Source of the DNA: Anammoximicrobium sp032229885
GTDB lineage: Bacteria > Planctomycetota > Planctomycetia > Pirellulales > Pirellulaceae
NCBI GenBank assembly: GCA_032229885.1
Contig: JAVYAJ010000216.1
Location: 1-19,561 of the forward strand
Direction: 5' to 3'
DNA: 19,561 bases
Below are positions 1 to 7,836 of this stretch, one piece after another (within the stretch, counting starts at the first letter, position 1; each line of letters begins with the position of its first letter). Below the pieces are notes generated by a model, which saw nothing but the letters and a program-made list of their open reading frames with translations, did not search any database and was not told the DNA's origin. The position numbers and the translations under genes are program-made.

Positions 1-9
1 CGAGCTGTT

Positions 10-231
10 GCCCGCAACCCAAGAATCTGTTTGGCCGCAGGCCTCCGATCACCGTAGCCTGGGGCAACGCCCCAGGGCTGGCGCCGCGCGCGTGCCTCTG
101 TTGGCCGAAGGCCATATTCATCTGGGCCGCGGTGACACGTTGATGTTGGCCTTCGGCCAACACGCTGCCTGTCGTCTGCGATAGTCACGTCTGCGATAGT
201 CAACGGTCAGGCAATGCCAATTGCACCTAAC
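10..231. repeat. Dispersed hairpin-rich intergenic repeat, left copy
   Basis: Positions 10-86 match 19485-19561 at 75 of 77 bases. Positions 42-177 align without gaps to 19232-19367 at about 90 percent. Positions 201-231 match 19444-19474 with four differences. The element is full of short inverted repeats, for example CCTGGGGC-aac-GCCCCAGG around 58-75 and TTGGCC-ttc-GGCCAA around 146-160. A 15-bp tandem duplication (GTCTGCGATAGTCAC type) sits at 174-203 and is absent from the right-hand copy. There is no transposase. This looks like a REP/MITE-like intergenic family rather than an insertion sequence; its function is unknown. Confidence 0.85.
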
Positions 232-321
232 CCCCACAGTTTCCGATTTTTCGACCGCGATAGCACGCCGCTGCCGATTCGGTCGAACGACATCAGCGCA
301 GGGCCAGTCTTGGGTCGATTA

Positions 322-330
322 TGGTATACT
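322..330 (+). promoter_or_regulatory. Candidate extended -10 promoter of the BON gene
   Basis: TG at 322-323 lies one base before TATACT at 325-330, an extended -10 arrangement that is five of six bases from TATAAT. No good -35 box sits at the usual distance, which fits an extended -10 promoter. Transcription would start near 337, giving a leader of roughly 50 nt before the start codon at 390. This is a motif match only. Confidence 0.4.
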
Positions 331-389
331 GGCGAGGGAGTGAACAGCCACACGCACCCCGACGGCGGGGCAACAACAGGAGTTCGGCC

Positions 390-1235
390 ATGCAAAGCGG
401 ATGGCGTATTTTTTTGACGGCTGCGCTGGCGAGTGGCGCCTTGGCGTTGACGCCCGGCGCGGCGGATGCGGCGGCGCCGAACATCGGATCGGCCGGCCGC
501 AGCGTCCAAGCGGCTCAGACGACGCGAGCAGGACAGTCCGGACGCGCGGGCGGAACCTCGCAAGCGTCACAATCGGCTCAAGCCGGATCTCAGACGCAAA
601 CGGGCGGACAACCTGAGATCGCCGGACAGATAACGGGCGACGAGCGGTTTCTGCGCGAGAATCGCGATCCGGGCCAAATGGTCGGCGGCGCCGGGCAGGG
701 GATCGGGAGCTTGCGAGGGCAGACGGACAACGTCACTCAGCCGTCGATGGGGATGGGGATGGGACGCACCCAAGGCGGGCTCAACCAGGGCGGCTTCAAT
801 CCGATGAACGCCTTTGGCGGCGGAATGAACAATCCCGCGATGTTCAACGCGATGTCGCGTCAACGCCGCGCATTGCGAGTGCCGTTGCGGCTGGGGCCCG
901 CCGGAACGTCGTTCTCCGGACCTGCCCCCGGGCCTGCGGTGGCTAGCGGCCCGAACCTCCGTGTCCAGCAGTCTCTGGCGCGGATACCTCAGTTGCGGGG
1001 CGCCAGTTCGCTATCGGTTGAGATGCAGGGTCAAGTGGCGGTGTTGAAAGGTGTGGTGGCGTCGCAGCACGAACGGGATCTAGTCGCTCGCCTTGTGCTC
1101 TTAGAACCTGGTGTCGGGGACGTGAAAAACGAGTTGCAGGTGGGCTCGGCAGAGGCGCCGACGCCAGTGCCTGCGCCGACGCCTGTGCCGACGCCGACGG
1201 CCCAGCCGGGCTTGGCGCCGCCGGCGACCCCGTGA
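390..1235 (+). CDS. Secreted BON-domain protein
   Basis: The protein has 281 residues. I chose ATG 390 because AGGAG at 378-382 lies 7 nt upstream and the reading then opens with a clean signal peptide: short basic n-region, hydrophobic LTAALASGALAL, Ala-rich cleavage near residue 27. Residues 28-180 are low-complexity (Ala/Gln/Gly, then Gly/Met/Asn-rich) and probably disordered. Residues about 190-251 form a BON domain: LSVEMQGQVAVLKGVVAS, a helix with EPGV, then VKNELQV. A Pro/Thr/Val tail closes the protein. BON domains are known in periplasmic or envelope proteins (OsmY, and some secretins of the CpaC type) and are thought to bind lipid or partner proteins. It is convergent with the lipoprotein-secretin pair and overlaps that lipoprotein frame antisense over 943-1235. 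An envelope role alongside the secretin is inference. Confidence 0.85.
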   Translation: MQSGWRIFLTAALASGALALTPGAADAAAPNIGSAGRSVQAAQTTRAGQSGRAGGTSQASQSAQAGSQTQTGGQPEIAGQITGDERFLRENRDPGQMVGGAGQGIGSLRGQTDNVTQPSMGMGMGRTQGGLNQGGFNPMNAFGGGMNNPAMFNAMSRQRRALRVPLRLGPAGTSFSGPAPGPAVASGPNLRVQQSLARIPQLRGASSLSVEMQGQVAVLKGVVASQHERDLVARLVLLEPGVGDVKNELQVGSAEAPTPVPAPTPVPTPTAQPGLAPPATP

Positions 1236-2205
1236 TCCGCGGGTCGTATCTACCCGCGGCGCTGGGCGATGCGCCGTGGTTGGCCTGATCGAAGGCGTTC
1301 GCCGGCCCCGGCGGCGTCCCTGTCGGCCCCGGCGGTACGTGGCCCTCCGAGGCCCGACTCGCGGCATCGCTCGATTCCGACGCTGTGGGCTGCGCCAGCG
1401 CTGCGTCGGGCGGACTCCCAGTAAAGCGTGGGGTTACGCTCATCGGCACCCGGATCGTGGTCGTGCGAAGCGTGGTCTGGCCCGAAGCCGTCGGCACATA
1501 CGTGTGGGCCTGCTGCCAGGCGTCGCCGGACGGCTGGCCACGGTGCGGTGCCTGGTCATAAGCGTTCAGTCGCACGCCCGTCGTTTCGCGCGACGGCCGG
1601 GCGCCGTTGCCGGCTTGAGCATCCTCGTCCGAAGTCTCCGGCGTCTTCCCGGGCAGGACGTTGACCGACTGGTCGCCCATCACGACCCGCCCGTCGGACG
1701 TCGTGAACACCGGCAGCAACGTCAGCGACTGGCGATAACCGGTCACGGCATCCCACGGGATCCACACGCTGTACGACGGGCCCATCTCGGTTCGGGAAAA
1801 GTGCTGGGGAAGCTGCTCCTGCGTAAACCCGAACCGCCGACTGGGCGTCTTCGGCGGCGTGCCATCCGCCGTTTCCTCGTAGACGTACACGATCAATTGG
1901 CCTTCGACCTGTATCGTCTCCTCTTGGACGTTGTAGAAGTACAGCCGCCCGCCGAACCCACGCGTCGGCACTTGCCCGGGCTGGCTGTAGACCGCTTCAG
2001 ACCAGATCGAGATCAGCCGCACGGGCGTCTGCGCCGCGTTCGGTTCGGCCTCGCGGTCCGAGTGCGTCAGGGCCAGTTTGTCGGTCACCTTGGTCAGGCC
2101 GGTCGTGTCCATGGATTGACAGCCAGCCAACACGGTCAACATGGCTGACAGGGCCAATGCACCGAGAGGCGGAGTAAACGCGAGCAAGCCGCTGCCCGAG
2201 GTCAT
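943..2205 (-). CDS. Planctomycete-type lipoprotein downstream of the secretin
   Basis: The protein has 420 residues from ATG 2205, picked because AAGGA at 2214-2218 lies 8 nt upstream. ATG 2214 and ATG 2259 are in frame, and the 2259 start would supply the arginines a signal n-region usually has, so the start is uncertain. The lipobox is LTVLAGC, with the lipidated Cys at residue 29. Residues about 62-186 look like one folded domain, with IWSEAV, GFGGRLYFYN, VEGQLIVYVYEE and SYSVWIPWD segments ending at VNVLPG. I associate this with a recurrent planctomycete lipoprotein family of unknown function. The rest is long Pro/Ser/Ala-rich sequence. The last 97 codons lie antisense to the BON gene, so the true C-terminus deserves doubt. 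It follows the secretin on the same strand after about 275 bp, so a structural or pilotin-like partnership is possible but inferred. Confidence 0.72.
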   Translation of the reverse strand: MTSGSGLLAFTPPLGALALSAMLTVLAGCQSMDTTGLTKVTDKLALTHSDREAEPNAAQTPVRLISIWSEAVYSQPGQVPTRGFGGRLYFYNVQEETIQVEGQLIVYVYEETADGTPPKTPSRRFGFTQEQLPQHFSRTEMGPSYSVWIPWDAVTGYRQSLTLLPVFTTSDGRVVMGDQSVNVLPGKTPETSDEDAQAGNGARPSRETTGVRLNAYDQAPHRGQPSGDAWQQAHTYVPTASGQTTLRTTTIRVPMSVTPRFTGSPPDAALAQPTASESSDAASRASEGHVPPGPTGTPPGPANAFDQANHGASPSAAGRYDPRITGSPAAPSPAGPSASAQASAQALASAPLPSPPATRFSRPRHQVLRAQGERLDPVRAATPPHLSTPPLDPASQPIANWRPATEVSAPETAGHGGSGR

Positions 2206-2390
2206 CGTTGTCATCCTTGATCTTGGCTGGTTTCGCCGCGCGGCACAGGATCCGTCCATCGCCCGCCGCTACTGCCGAGCTTGATCGGTCTCGGCATCGC
2301 AGGCGGCCGGCCGATCGGGCGACCGCGACGCGCCCCCTGCGTTGCCCCATTTTAATTTGTGTGGCGCCGCACGCGTCGGCGCGCGGGATT

Positions 2391-2412
2391 GCCGCGGTCT
2401 GGAGACCGCGGC
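2391..2412. repeat. Perfect 9-bp stem hairpin between lipoprotein and secretin
   Basis: GCCGCGGTC at 2391-2399 pairs exactly with GACCGCGGC at 2404-2412 around a 4-base TGGA loop. No T-run follows on either strand, so it is not a standard intrinsic terminator. It resembles REP-like palindromes scattered between genes and may act as an RNA end or processing signal after the secretin. Function is inference. Confidence 0.55.
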
Positions 2413-2421
2413 CACCCTCAC

Positions 2422-2483
2422 ATTCAGCCTTGACGACGCTCTACGCTCCTATTCAGTGCTATTCAGTCTTGACGACGCTCTAC
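2422..2483. repeat. Direct repeat, two 23-bp copies 39 bp apart, touching the secretin stop
   Basis: The 23-bp stretches 2422-2444 and 2461-2483 differ at one base; the shared core is TTGACGACGCTCTAC. An extra ATTCAGTG half-copy lies between them at 2451-2458. The right-hand copy contains the secretin stop codon at 2480-2482, so the gene ends inside the repeat. Origin and role are unknown. Confidence 0.7.
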
Positions 2484-5400
2484 CTGGTCCCGCGTTCCAT
2501 CGACGCTGGCCCGGTCGACGTTGGCCCCATCGGCCCTGGTCCCATCGGCCCTGGTCCCATCGGTCCCGGCCCCGTCACCCCCGCGGCGTCGAACGCCGCC
2601 GGCGCTTGCGGCAGCCGCCTGGCTCCGTTCACAGGCTCGTGGAACGGTTCGTGAAACGCGCCGCTGGCGGCGGCCGCTGACGGCATATTGGGATTCATCC
2701 CCGGCGGCATCGGTTGGTTCGGCTGATAGTTCAGCGCGGCTGCCGGATAGTTGGCGGGCCCGACCGGGCTGTAAAACCCGGCGTTCACCGTCGGCAACGC
2801 GTTGGGCGCCGACATGTTGGGCGGCGGCGCACCGGACGGCATCGCTGACGGCTGCAATTCTCGGAACCGACCCTGCCCGTCGGAAGTCGGCGAGAGTTGC
2901 GAGCTCGAATTGAGGTCGATCATCGGCATGGGTTGAGGCGCTGTCACCGCGCCCGTCGGATTCGCATCCGGGTAGACCATTGGCACTTCGGTTTCACAAT
3001 CGCACCACGGGCCTTGGCGAGCGGCGAACTCGACGTTTCCGTACAAGGCCATGACGTCGGTCAGGCACCAGCTCATCCGTTCCGACTCGACCATCCGAAT
3101 CCGATCGAAATCGTTGTCGGCGCGGATGATGTGTGGCGTGAGCACGATCAACAACTCGCGGCGGTCGTCGCTGTTTTTCGTAAACTTGAACAGGTGGCCG
3201 ACGACGGGAAGTCCCGACAAGAAGGGAATGCCGCGCACATCGGTGGTTTGCGTCGTCTCGATCAATCCGGCGAAGACCACCGTCTGGCCGCTGCGTGCGC
3301 TGATCGTCGTGCTGGCGGTGACGTTGTTGATGTTCTGGATGTTATTTTCGCCGATCGTCACAAAGGTCTGGTCCAAACGTGATTTCTCAGCGTCGATCTC
3401 CATGATCACCAGTCCGTCCGGCGTCACGCGAGGGGTCACGCCCAGGAGCAGGCCGACTTGCACCTCGTTGATGCCCTGCATCGTGGTGACGTTATTTTGG
3501 GAAATCTCCCCGGGGCGGGCGGTGACTTGGCCCACGTTGACCGAGGCCGGCTGGCTATCGAGCGTGGTCACCGTCGGGCGGCTCAGGATCTGCGCCCGGC
3601 CCTGCTGTTCGAGCGCTCGGATCAACGCGGCGACGGCGTCGCTGCTGGCCGACAGCACCAGGCCGCCGTAGCCCAACGTCGGGTTGATGCGACCCAAGCC
3701 GAACGAGCTCAATCCCTGGCCGAGCAGATTGCCCGGATTGCCGTTCGTCGAATCGCCCAGCGGTTTGTTGTTGAAGTTGAATCCCGGCACGCCCGCCACG
3801 CCCGGCGCGCCCGTCAGGCGGTCGTACAGCAGCGAATCCTGCAGGCCCAGTTCGGTGCCGAACTCGAGCGTGTTTGTCAACGTCACCTCGGCGATCAACA
3901 CATCGATCTTGATCATGGGCGGTCGCCGGTCGAGCGACTGGACGACGTGTTTGACCTCGTCGAACAGCTCGGGCGCCGCGCTGATGATGATCGTGTTGCT
4001 GATCGTCTCCGGCACGACGATCACCCGGCGGTTCCACTGGATGTCGGGGCTTTCGGGCGAGATGGCTAGTTGCTGCTGGAACAACGTCGTCCGCTGCTGG
4101 ATCCACGTGTTCAACGCCGTGGCTACGTCGTTGGCTGGGGCGTTGGCCAGCCAGTACACCAGCGTCTTGTGCTCGCGCAGACTCTGTTCATCCAGTCGCA
4201 ACAGAATCGCCTCGACCACGCCCAGATCGCCCTCCGAGCCGGTGGCGATGATGCTGTTGGTGCGTTGGTCGACGGCGAACCGGACGGGAACCAGCGAGCT
4301 CTCGCCGCTGGCGGCGCCGGACTGCATCCCGGTCGCCAGAAACGGGCTGAGCGCGCCTTGGCCGAACACCGCCGTGGCGGGCTGGGCGGTCGTCTGCTGG
4401 CCCAGCAACTGGGTCAACATGCCGACCAGCGCGCGGGCGTCGCCGTTGACGATCGTAAAGACCTTGATCTGCGCTTGGGCATTGGGCAGCGCGTCCAACT
4501 CGGTGATCAACGCTTCGATCAGGCTCATGCTCTTGTGGGGCGCGGTGACCACCAGCGAGTTGCTGTTGTTGTCGACGGTCACGCGGACGTCCGCCAACTG
4601 GCCGGACTGGATGGCCTTGCCGCCCTCGGCGTCGACGGTCATGAACGTCAGCATGGCCGAGCGGAGCCGGGCGCGTTCGTCCTGCTGGCCGAACGTCTGA
4701 GCCGCGCCAAACGCGCCCGTTTGCGACGCTCCGAGCGGGATGCGGCTGCCGATCAACTGCCAGTTCAGCGCGTCTTGCAGCACCGGGCCGACGTCGCTGG
4801 CCAGCGCGTTTTTCAGACGAAAGATCTTCAGCTCGTTCGACGCCTCGGGCGACTCGATGTCCAACTGGACGATCATCCGCCGAACCTCCTGCATATCGAC
4901 GGGGCTGGCCTGGACGATCAGCGTGTTGGTGCGATAGTCGGCGACCACGTTGACGCGCGTCCCCAGGCCGGGCCGAGCCGTTCCGGTGGCGGCCTGGGCG
5001 CCCAGTTGTTGCGTCTGGCCCAGCCGATCGACGAAGAAGTTCTGTACCGTCGTCTGGACGTCGACCGCCGAGATATGCTTGAGTCGAAAGACCTCGAATT
5101 GGGTCTCGGGCGCCGTCGCTTGGTCGAGCTTGTCGATCAGCCCCTTGACCGTCTCGACGCTGTCGGGCCGTCCGATCAACAGCAGCGCATTCGGCTTGAC
5201 CAACGGGCGGATCGTAACCCGCCCCTGGCGCGGCGAGAGGATTTCGTTGTAGACCGTCCCCACCAGATCCGCCAGCACCTGGCTGCCCACGTGCTGCAAC
5301 TGGACGATCTCGATGGACGGCTGCGTTTCCGCGCTGTACGTCTCGATTTCGGAGATGATCTTCCGCACGCGATCGACGTCTCGTTTATGGCCCCGCAGGA

Positions 5401-6571
5401 CGATGGCGTCCAAGCCCTCGAGGAAATCGATCTGCACCGGGCCGATCAAGCCGCCTTCGTCGTCGGTCAAGACCGGCGAGCTGGGCTCTGCGCCGCCGGG
5501 CGCGGTTTGCGCCGCCGCGGCCTGGGGGCTGGCCTCGTCGTCGTCATCGCCCTGCTGGACCTGCGCCGAGGCCAGCCGGGTGGCGCGTGCGCCCGCGGGC
5601 AATCCGCCGGTTTGCAGCAGCACTACGGCGTGCTCGACCTTCCGCGGATCGGCCCGATTCAAAGGCACCAGGTCGGTCCGCTGGCCATCGCGGTCCTCGC
5701 GCGGGCGATCCAGCGCCTGAACCACCCGCCGCCACAGCCGGGCCGAATCCGGTTCGCCCAGATAGCCGACGGCGTCTTGGCGACGATCGACCTGCAGGAC
5801 GGGCCGCTCGGCATCCTCGCCGCGCAGCGCGAACACGGCCACGTCGCCATCGTCGGTCGTCGTTCGCGCTAGGCGCGGGCCCCAGATTCGCAGCAGTTCG
5901 TCTTCGAGTTTTCGAGCCGAGATATTCCGCAGGTTCGCAGTCTGGACGGCGCCGGCGCGCGGACCGATCACGGCGGCCGAAGCCGCGGCGGCCGTGGGCG
6001 CGTCGGCACGTTTGGCGGCCTCGCCCGCCGCGGTCGTCGTCGGCTGAAGCGTCCGGGCGATCTGTTGTTGAAGGCTCGCGGGAGCGACGATCAACAGTTG
6101 CGAGCTGCGCGCATCGGCGGCGATCCGCGCGCCCGTCTCCGGCGGAAACTTGCGCCGCAACTCGTCGAACGTCTGAGCGAGCCGCGACGCCTCGATCGGA
6201 TAATTGCGAACGACGGGCGGCGACGAGGCCGCGGCGGCTGGCCGCGGGGCGGCCGGTTGACTCGGCGTGGGGCGATCCAGCGTTTCGATCAACTGCGCCG
6301 CCAGCCGCTGAACCCCATCGGCGCCATGCACCAGAACGCGGTTGCCATCGCGGTCGGCGATCACCTCGTGCTGGGCCCCGTCGCTGGACAGCAGGCCTTC
6401 GAGCTGCGACGCGATCTCCTCGGCGGATACATGCTTCAGACGGTACGCCTTTGCGTCGATCCGCGCGGCGTCCTGCCCCGCCAACAACCACGCAAATCCC
6501 GCCAGTGTCATGCCCACGCCGACCAGCAAGGTCAACCGGCCGGCCGAGAGCATTTTGGCTTGTGCTGTCAT
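2480..6571 (-). CDS. Giant secretin (GspD/PilQ-type outer-membrane channel) with nine N-modules
   Basis: The protein has 1363 residues, about twice a usual GspD. ATG 6571 is chosen because it begins the first sensible segment: an N-terminal hydrophobic stretch at about 10-31 (LTLLVGVGMTLAGFAWLLAG). The open frame runs on upstream to 7585 only because it is antisense to the neighbouring gene. Nine secretin_N/NolW-like modules follow, each of the form YRLKHVSAEEI... NRVLV... LIETLD; clear examples start FEVFRLKHISAVDV, LKIFRLKNALASDV and IKVFTIVNGDARAL. The channel-forming secretin core is at about 885-1150, with KIDVLIAEVTLTNTLEFG, QILSRPTVTTLDSQPASVNV, FAGLIETTQTTDVRGIPFL and RRELLIVLTPHI. 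The tail at 1150-1363 is Pro/Asn/Met-rich and ends in MGPGP repeats. Secretins form multimeric outer-membrane gates for type II secretion or type IV pili. No other secretion genes are nearby, so its system is unassigned. Confidence 0.93.
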   Translation of the reverse strand: MTAQAKMLSAGRLTLLVGVGMTLAGFAWLLAGQDAARIDAKAYRLKHVSAEEIASQLEGLLSSDGAQHEVIADRDGNRVLVHGADGVQRLAAQLIETLDRPTPSQPAAPRPAAAASSPPVVRNYPIEASRLAQTFDELRRKFPPETGARIAADARSSQLLIVAPASLQQQIARTLQPTTTAAGEAAKRADAPTAAAASAAVIGPRAGAVQTANLRNISARKLEDELLRIWGPRLARTTTDDGDVAVFALRGEDAERPVLQVDRRQDAVGYLGEPDSARLWRRVVQALDRPREDRDGQRTDLVPLNRADPRKVEHAVVLLQTGGLPAGARATRLASAQVQQGDDDDEASPQAAAAQTAPGGAEPSSPVLTDDEGGLIGPVQIDFLEGLDAIVLRGHKRDVDRVRKIISEIETYSAETQPSIEIVQLQHVGSQVLADLVGTVYNEILSPRQGRVTIRPLVKPNALLLIGRPDSVETVKGLIDKLDQATAPETQFEVFRLKHISAVDVQTTVQNFFVDRLGQTQQLGAQAATGTARPGLGTRVNVVADYRTNTLIVQASPVDMQEVRRMIVQLDIESPEASNELKIFRLKNALASDVGPVLQDALNWQLIGSRIPLGASQTGAFGAAQTFGQQDERARLRSAMLTFMTVDAEGGKAIQSGQLADVRVTVDNNSNSLVVTAPHKSMSLIEALITELDALPNAQAQIKVFTIVNGDARALVGMLTQLLGQQTTAQPATAVFGQGALSPFLATGMQSGAASGESSLVPVRFAVDQRTNSIIATGSEGDLGVVEAILLRLDEQSLREHKTLVYWLANAPANDVATALNTWIQQRTTLFQQQLAISPESPDIQWNRRVIVVPETISNTIIISAAPELFDEVKHVVQSLDRRPPMIKIDVLIAEVTLTNTLEFGTELGLQDSLLYDRLTGAPGVAGVPGFNFNNKPLGDSTNGNPGNLLGQGLSSFGLGRINPTLGYGGLVLSASSDAVAALIRALEQQGRAQILSRPTVTTLDSQPASVNVGQVTARPGEISQNNVTTMQGINEVQVGLLLGVTPRVTPDGLVIMEIDAEKSRLDQTFVTIGENNIQNINNVTASTTISARSGQTVVFAGLIETTQTTDVRGIPFLSGLPVVGHLFKFTKNSDDRRELLIVLTPHIIRADNDFDRIRMVESERMSWCLTDVMALYGNVEFAARQGPWCDCETEVPMVYPDANPTGAVTAPQPMPMIDLNSSSQLSPTSDGQGRFRELQPSAMPSGAPPPNMSAPNALPTVNAGFYSPVGPANYPAAALNYQPNQPMPPGMNPNMPSAAAASGAFHEPFHEPVNGARRLPQAPAAFDAAGVTGPGPMGPGPMGPGPMGPTSTGPASMERGTR
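2526..2570 (-). repeat. 15-bp tandem repeat, three units, coding MGPGP in the secretin tail
   Basis: Three 15-bp units (2526-2540, 2541-2555, 2556-2570) share the form CCCATCGGCCCTGGT; the third has diverged by three bases. On the minus strand each reads as a collagen-like five-residue Met-Gly-Pro-Gly-Pro unit at the secretin C-terminus. Copy number at such arrays often varies between strains. Confidence 0.8.
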
Positions 6572-7015
6572 GTTACCCGATCCCCAGCTAACGCCCCAAT
6601 CGCCGCCCTTGGTCTGCCGTTCCGCCAGCTGCGCAACACAGCCGGGCGCGGCCGCATAATCCGCACATCCAGAAAAATCGGCACAATTTAACAGGTCCGT
6701 GAGGAGAACTTTGCGGGCTGCCCAATTTATGCCGGACACCGACGAGAATTTCCGGTAGAACGCCACGCCCGTGCGGCCAAGGCGGACTGACGGGTTCCCG
6801 GGCGCGCATGTCGCCCGGATCGCCAGCGAATCCCGAACAACGCGGCCGCCGACGGCGGCGACGCGCTCAGATGGCCGTGTCCGGGTGCGCCGGGCGTCGG
6901 CCTGTTGCGCGCAGGCCCGTTGCCGCCTGCTGACGGGCTTTCTAAAATTGTGTCGGGCCGGGGCGCGTGGGCGTGCACCGCCGATCGTTTCTACTCGAAC
7001 CAGAGGGTCTCGACC
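6572..7015. other. Divergent intergenic region between secretin and the membrane-anchored protein
   Basis: This 444-bp gap separates two diverging genes and must hold both promoters. A good candidate is visible only for the plus strand (6920-6948). The minus strand has just weak TA-rich hexamers around 6660-6695. I see no convincing gene here: open frames in it are continuations or shadows of the flanking genes. Confidence 0.6.
6920..6948 (+). promoter_or_regulatory. Candidate sigma-70-type promoter of the membrane-anchored protein and thiSG
   Basis: TTGCCG at 6920-6925 (four of six to TTGACA) and TAAAAT at 6943-6948 (five of six to TATAAT) are separated by 17 bp. The predicted start near 6955 leaves a leader of about 60 nt. 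The position is right to drive the gene at 7016 and, by read-through, thiS and thiG. Confidence 0.5.
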
Positions 7016-7588
7016 ATGTTGCAGCAGATGCGCAAACAATCGACGTGGATGTTGTTGGCAGGGTTGGCGATGGGCCTGTTGATCGGGGTCGGGATGATGG
7101 TCGGCACGCTCGTGGCCGTTCGCTCGGCTCCGTCCGCCGGCTTGACGTTGCCCGAGACCCTGTTGCACGCCACGGCGTCGCATAGCGGCAAGTCCATGGC
7201 CATGGCCACCGGTCTGGTCGACGAAGAGGTCGAGGGGCTGTTCATCCTCGACTATCTCACCGGCGATCTGCAGTGCTACATCATCAACCCGCGCTACCCG
7301 ACGCAGTGGAGCGGCCTGTACAAGTACAACGTGCTGCGCGACCTGGGGGCCGAGCAGGGAAAAGAGCCTAACTATGTGATGGTCACCGGACAGACCCAGT
7401 TCGTCCGCGGCACGTCGGCGGCGACGCCTGCCCTGTGCGTGGTCTATGTCATGGACGCCAACTCGGGCAACTTTGCCGCTTACGGGCTGGGCTGGAACCG
7501 GACGGCGTTTCGCAGCCCCCAGGTCCAAACCGGCACGCTGACCCTGCTGCAGGCGGGCAAAGCGCGGACGTTGGAAATCCGTCAATGA
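7016..7588 (+). CDS. Membrane-anchored protein of a planctomycete-type family, function unknown
   Basis: The protein has 190 residues. ATG 7016 is supported by GAGGG at 7003-7007, 8 nt upstream. The N-terminus MLQQMRKQSTW is basic and is followed by one transmembrane segment at about 11-34 (LLAGLAMGLLIGVGMMVGTL). The rest is presumably extracytoplasmic. It contains LFILDYLTGDLQCYIINPR, NYVMVTGQTQF, CVVYVMDANSGNFAAYGLGW and a C-terminal LTLLQAGKART, a pattern suggesting a beta-rich single domain. I recognise this as a recurrent planctomycete type but know no function. Its stop codon overlaps an in-frame ATG of the thiS frame (ATGA at 7585-7588), so it probably shares a transcript with thiS and thiG. 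A link to thiamine is only positional. Confidence 0.8.
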   Translation: MLQQMRKQSTWMLLAGLAMGLLIGVGMMVGTLVAVRSAPSAGLTLPETLLHATASHSGKSMAMATGLVDEEVEGLFILDYLTGDLQCYIINPRYPTQWSGLYKYNVLRDLGAEQGKEPNYVMVTGQTQFVRGTSAATPALCVVYVMDANSGNFAAYGLGWNRTAFRSPQVQTGTLTLLQAGKARTLEIRQ

Positions 7589-7608
7589 GCCAAAGTTCGA
7601 GGATCCTT

Positions 7609-7830
7609 ATGTCGGCGAGCTCCGAAAGCGTGAACATCTTTGTCAACGGCGAGCCGCGCTGCGTCGCGCCGCGGACGACGATTGCCCAGTTGCTGGACAC
7701 ACTGCGTCTGGATTCGCGAGCGCTGGCGGTCGAGCTGAATCTGGACGTCGTTCCGCGCGGTCAGCACGCCCAGCGCGTGCTGTGCGAGAGCGACCGATTG
7801 GAGATCGTAACCCTTGTGGGAGGAGGATAG
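7609..7830 (+). CDS. thiS: ThiS, sulfur-carrier protein of thiazole synthesis
   Basis: The protein has 73 residues, close to the usual 65-70. ATG 7609 is preferred because GAGGA at 7599-7603 lies 5 nt upstream; ATG 7585, overlapping the previous stop, would add eight residues. The beta-grasp start VNIFVNGEPRCV, the TIAQLLDTL helix, the LAVELNLDVVPR strand and the terminal EIVTLVGGG with the conserved Gly-Gly tail are all present. ThiS carries sulfur as a C-terminal thiocarboxylate and hands it to ThiG for the thiazole ring of thiamine. It lies directly before thiG with a 6-nt gap. The activating enzyme ThiF is not in the window. Confidence 0.93.
   Translation: MSASSESVNIFVNGEPRCVAPRTTIAQLLDTLRLDSRALAVELNLDVVPRGQHAQRVLCESDRLEIVTLVGGG
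7818..7827 (+). promoter_or_regulatory. Strong thiG ribosome binding site inside the thiS diglycine codons
   Basis: GGGAGGAGGA at 7818-7827 is a near-ideal Shine-Dalgarno sequence 9 nt before the thiG ATG. The same bases encode the last glycines of ThiS and run into its stop codon, so the ThiS tail and thiG initiation share sequence. This suggests translational coupling of the pair. Confidence 0.8.
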
Positions 7831-7836
7831 AACATA

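Noticed and set aside
4070..5872. Long plus-strand open frame of about 600 codons
   Set aside because: It is the mirror of the secretin; its Arg/Asp/His/Gln-rich translation has no domain.
6600..6660. Minus-strand stretch resembling the 5' half of a tRNA (GCAGCTGGCGGAACGGCAGA)
   Set aside because: No anticodon arm or T-loop GTTCRA follows, and no acceptor pairing is found.
6572..7585. Upstream extension of the secretin frame by 338 codons
   Set aside because: It is antisense to the membrane-anchored protein gene and has no secretin-like or signal sequence; ATG 6571 precedes the hydrophobic N-terminus.
6950..7836. Possible TPP riboswitch before the thi genes
   Set aside because: The CTGAGA and ACC-GAAC-type conserved blocks of a THI box are not visible before thiS or thiG.
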